Below are positions 7,639-8,910 of a stretch of DNA of 8,910 nucleotides, one piece after another. The stretch lies in contig JACUTN010000036.1 of assembly GCA_014859805.1 (NCBI GenBank), positions 1-8,910 on the forward strand, written 5' to 3'. The position numbers and the translations under genes are program-made. Under the pieces are notes generated by a model. The model saw only the letters and a program-made list of their open reading frames with translations, had not been told where the DNA came from and did not search any database. This stretch comes from Candidatus Bathyarchaeota archaeon. GTDB taxonomy: Archaea > Thermoproteota > Bathyarchaeia > Bathyarchaeales > Bathycorpusculaceae. The stretch's first letter is position 1. Each line of letters starts with the position of its first letter.

Positions 7639-8406
7639 TTATCGAACCTCCACGGCTTTATAGAGGGGAGTTGTTCCTTCAACGCTGTCTAGGGCTATCA
7701 TTCCTTTTCTCCGCATGTTCACAATGTGGCGAAGCACAACGGCTGGTTTCATGTTAAGAGCTTTGGCTAATTCCTTCACTGAGAACGGCTTCTTCATGGC
7801 TAAAAGTAGTTTGTGTCGGATGAACTCTTCTTCGACAACCTCATCCAGCAAAGCATTGAATTCTTCGCATGAAACTCTTTCACCATAGGCATTTACACTC
7901 TTTGTCAATTCTTTTTCTTTTCCAATTAATGCCCTTAAACGGAAGTTTGTAACCGCATTTTTGGCCGCCAAAACATTTTCAAGAATGTTTACGTCACGTT
8001 TCTCTCTCGCTAACGGTGAAGGCCCAAGCTTTCCAAGTTGTTCAGTAAAATCTTTTATGATTTTGGCAAATCTTACTTCTTCTATGGGTGAAACCCAACG
8101 TAGTTCTAAGCGTTCAGGTTCTAGATTTGTTAAAACAAGTAATTTCTTCAGCACATTGACTGTGAGTTCGGCGTAAACATTGCCTTCAACGAAATGACAG
8201 TCTGGAGGAGCACAACCAACCAGCAGAACGCCGTCTGCGCCTTTCATGAATGTTTGAAGCACTATAACTGGGTCTATTCTTCCAATGCACATCACCCGGA
8301 CAACATTCACGTTGGCAGCTTTTCTTACCCTACTTGTAGCCAATTCTTCTTCACCGAAGACCCAGTTGCAGACAAAGCAAGCAATTTTTGGTTCTTCAAA
8401 ACTCAT
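7639..8406 (-). CDS. mvhD: Divergent MvhD/FlpD-like subunit with C-terminal winged helix (MvhD1)
   Basis: 255 residues. The MvhD domain (1 to about 135) keeps C13-N-W, C40 in MCIGRIDP, and C65/C70 in GCAPPDCHF, but the second Cys of the family's C-N-W-C is Val16. An extra Cys10 gives C10-F-V-C13 instead. The usual YAGADLAG stretch after this motif is also replaced (VFGEEELATSR). The cluster, if present, must therefore be held somewhat differently. A helical linker (about 138-190, with NAYGERV) leads to a winged helix-turn-helix-like end (about 192-255: KPFSVKELAKAL, then VVLRHIVNMRRKG). The ATG at 8406 is preferred: GGAGG lies 8 bases upstream. A TTG at 8421 in the same frame would overlap the preceding gene. 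It follows the GltD-like gene directly and may connect that flavoprotein to the HdrA proteins; this is an inference from order. Confidence 0.9.
   Translation of the reverse strand: MSFEEPKIACFVCNWVFGEEELATSRVRKAANVNVVRVMCIGRIDPVIVLQTFMKGADGVLLVGCAPPDCHFVEGNVYAELTVNVLKKLLVLTNLEPERLELRWVSPIEEVRFAKIIKDFTEQLGKLGPSPLAREKRDVNILENVLAAKNAVTNFRLRALIGKEKELTKSVNAYGERVSCEEFNALLDEVVEEEFIRHKLLLAMKKPFSVKELAKALNMKPAVVLRHIVNMRRKGMIALDSVEGTTPLYKAVEVR
7647..7651 (-). promoter_or_regulatory. Ribosome binding site deciding the start of hdrA copy a
   Basis: GGAGG within the last codons of mvhD1, 9 bases before the ATG at 7637. It excludes the longer in-frame start at 7682. Confidence 0.75.
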
Positions 8407-8410
8407 GAGA

Positions 8411-8910
8411 TCATCCTCCAAACCCAGCTAGTGCATGGCTTAGGATCTGTTCGTTCGTTAAACGTTCCATTGTGATTGCGTTTTCAGGACAATGAGCGGC
8501 ACAGATTCCACATCCTTTACAGAGTTCTTCATCAACCTGCGCCACTCCTTTTTCGTTCTTGCTTATTGCTCCGAACGGGCAAATTGACGCACATATATTA
8601 CAGCCAGTGCACAAGTTTTCATTGATTAGTGGTTTGTCGATTTCACAGAGACCCGTTTCTGCTGAGCATTCAGCGCACGGTCCACAATTGAGACACCGAA
8701 AGGCTTCAAACCTTGCTTTCCGTTTAATTCTTTCCAGAATTTCCGCAACTTCTTCAAAGCGCACTCTAGGTTTGGGTTCGCCCTTCTTCGCCACATACCT
8801 TCGCAGCTTTTTACTAACCGTCTCCCAATTTTTGATCCACACTGTCTCCTCAATTTCTTCTCTTCCAGCTTTCAAGTCTTGACCATTTAAGTAACGATGA
8901 ATTGAGATAG
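8411..8910 (-). CDS. C-terminal part of a GltD/SfrB-like FAD-dependent oxidoreductase with ferredoxin tail (5' end cut by window edge)
   Basis: The frame is open to the right edge (first full codon at 8908), giving 165 C-terminal residues. The first visible residues, SIHRYLNGQDLKAGRE, match the end of the FAD/NAD(P)-binding domain in GltD-type pyridine nucleotide oxidoreductases. Next come a charged helical stretch and a Cys-rich motif C72-x2-C75-x2-C78-x2-C81-x6-C88 (numbered from 8908), typical of the C-terminal extension of SfrB-like relatives. Then a two-cluster ferredoxin: C100-C103-C106-C110-P and C130-C133-C136-C140-P. The tail AITMERLTNEQI resembles the C-termini of both HdrA copies. 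A TTG at 8875 could suggest a small separate ferredoxin gene, but it has no ribosome binding site and the upstream codons continue the family sequence. The flavin and nucleotide-binding parts lie outside the window, so use of NAD(P)H is inferred, not seen. It could also be another flavoprotein sharing this tail. Confidence 0.78.
   Translation of the reverse strand, partial: ISIHRYLNGQDLKAGREEIEETVWIKNWETVSKKLRRYVAKKGEPKPRVRFEEVAEILERIKRKARFEAFRCLNCGPCAECSAETGLCEIDKPLINENLCTGCNICASICPFGAISKNEKGVAQVDEELCKGCGICAAHCPENAITMERLTNEQILSHALAGFGG
8415..8419 (-). promoter_or_regulatory. Ribosome binding site deciding the start of mvhD1
   Basis: GGAGG at the very end of the GltD-like gene, 8 bases before the ATG at 8406. 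It supports that ATG over the in-frame TTG at 8421. Confidence 0.75.

Noticed and set aside
7638..7682. 15-residue N-terminal extension of HdrA-a from 7682
   Set aside because: It overlaps mvhD1, lacks similarity to HdrA-b, and the ATG at 7637 has well-spaced GGAGG.
8407..8421. TTG start of MvhD1 at 8421
   Set aside because: It would overlap the preceding gene and place the GGAGG inside the coding sequence; the ATG at 8406 has that GGAGG at ideal distance.
8411..8875. A separate small ferredoxin gene starting with TTG at 8875
   Set aside because: No ribosome binding site precedes the TTG. The frame stays open to the window edge, and the upstream residues (SIHRYLNGQD) continue a GltD-type flavoprotein end.
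309..8882. All plus-strand open frames of 60-125 residues (for example 309-596, 2590-2952, 3259-3636, 8559-8882)
   Set aside because: Each lies antisense to a well-supported HdrA, MvhD, HdrC or GltD-like gene, has no recognisable domain, and reflects the codon bias of the opposite strand.
1..8910. tRNA, rRNA, CRISPR array, riboswitch, promoter or terminator
   Set aside because: The window is wholly coding on one strand with gaps of at most a few bases; no spaced direct repeats or stem-plus-T-run outside genes were seen.

Overview
The window is one uninterrupted block of minus-strand coding sequence: seven genes, two of them cut by the window edges, with no intergenic gap longer than 1 base. 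Every product is a flavin and/or iron-sulfur electron-transfer protein of the heterodisulfide reductase (Hdr) / MvhD type. In transcription order (right to left) these are: the C-terminal part of a GltD/SfrB-like FAD oxidoreductase with a ferredoxin tail; an MvhD-like [2Fe-2S] protein with an added C-terminal winged helix; a two-flavin HdrA of about 1000 residues; a second MvhD with winged helix; a second, paralogous HdrA of about 1000 residues; a short MvhD of ordinary length; and the start of HdrC, which runs off the left edge. HdrB would be expected next, outside the window.

The organism is most likely an anaerobic archaeon. The Hdr/MvhD family content, strong GGAGG ribosome binding sites, GTG starts, stop/start overlaps, Lys/Glu-rich proteins and frequent AGA/AGG and ATA codons fit an uncultured Thermoproteota lineage such as Bathyarchaeia. 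This is an inference. Similar HdrA-MvhD clusters occur in sulfate-reducing and other anaerobic bacteria (Desulfobacterota, Chloroflexota), so a bacterial source is not excluded.

The layout is modular. Three times, a protein ending in a two-cluster ferredoxin domain with a related C-terminal tail (A-[IV]-T-M-x(3)-T-x(2)-[EQ]) is followed at once by an MvhD gene: GltD-like/MvhD1, HdrA-a/MvhD2 and HdrA-b/MvhD3. The two HdrA/MvhD units are a tandem duplication. By analogy with the HdrABC-MvhAGD complex of methanogens, MvhD passes electrons into HdrA, HdrA splits (bifurcates) electron pairs at FAD, and HdrBC takes one branch. No hydrogenase or formate dehydrogenase gene is visible. The only candidate electron-input protein in view is the GltD-like flavoprotein, which suggests a complex fed by NAD(P)H, or reducing NAD(P)+. 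That link is a hypothesis.

No RNA gene, CRISPR array, insertion sequence, promoter or terminator could be supported. The promoter must lie right of the window and the terminator left of it.
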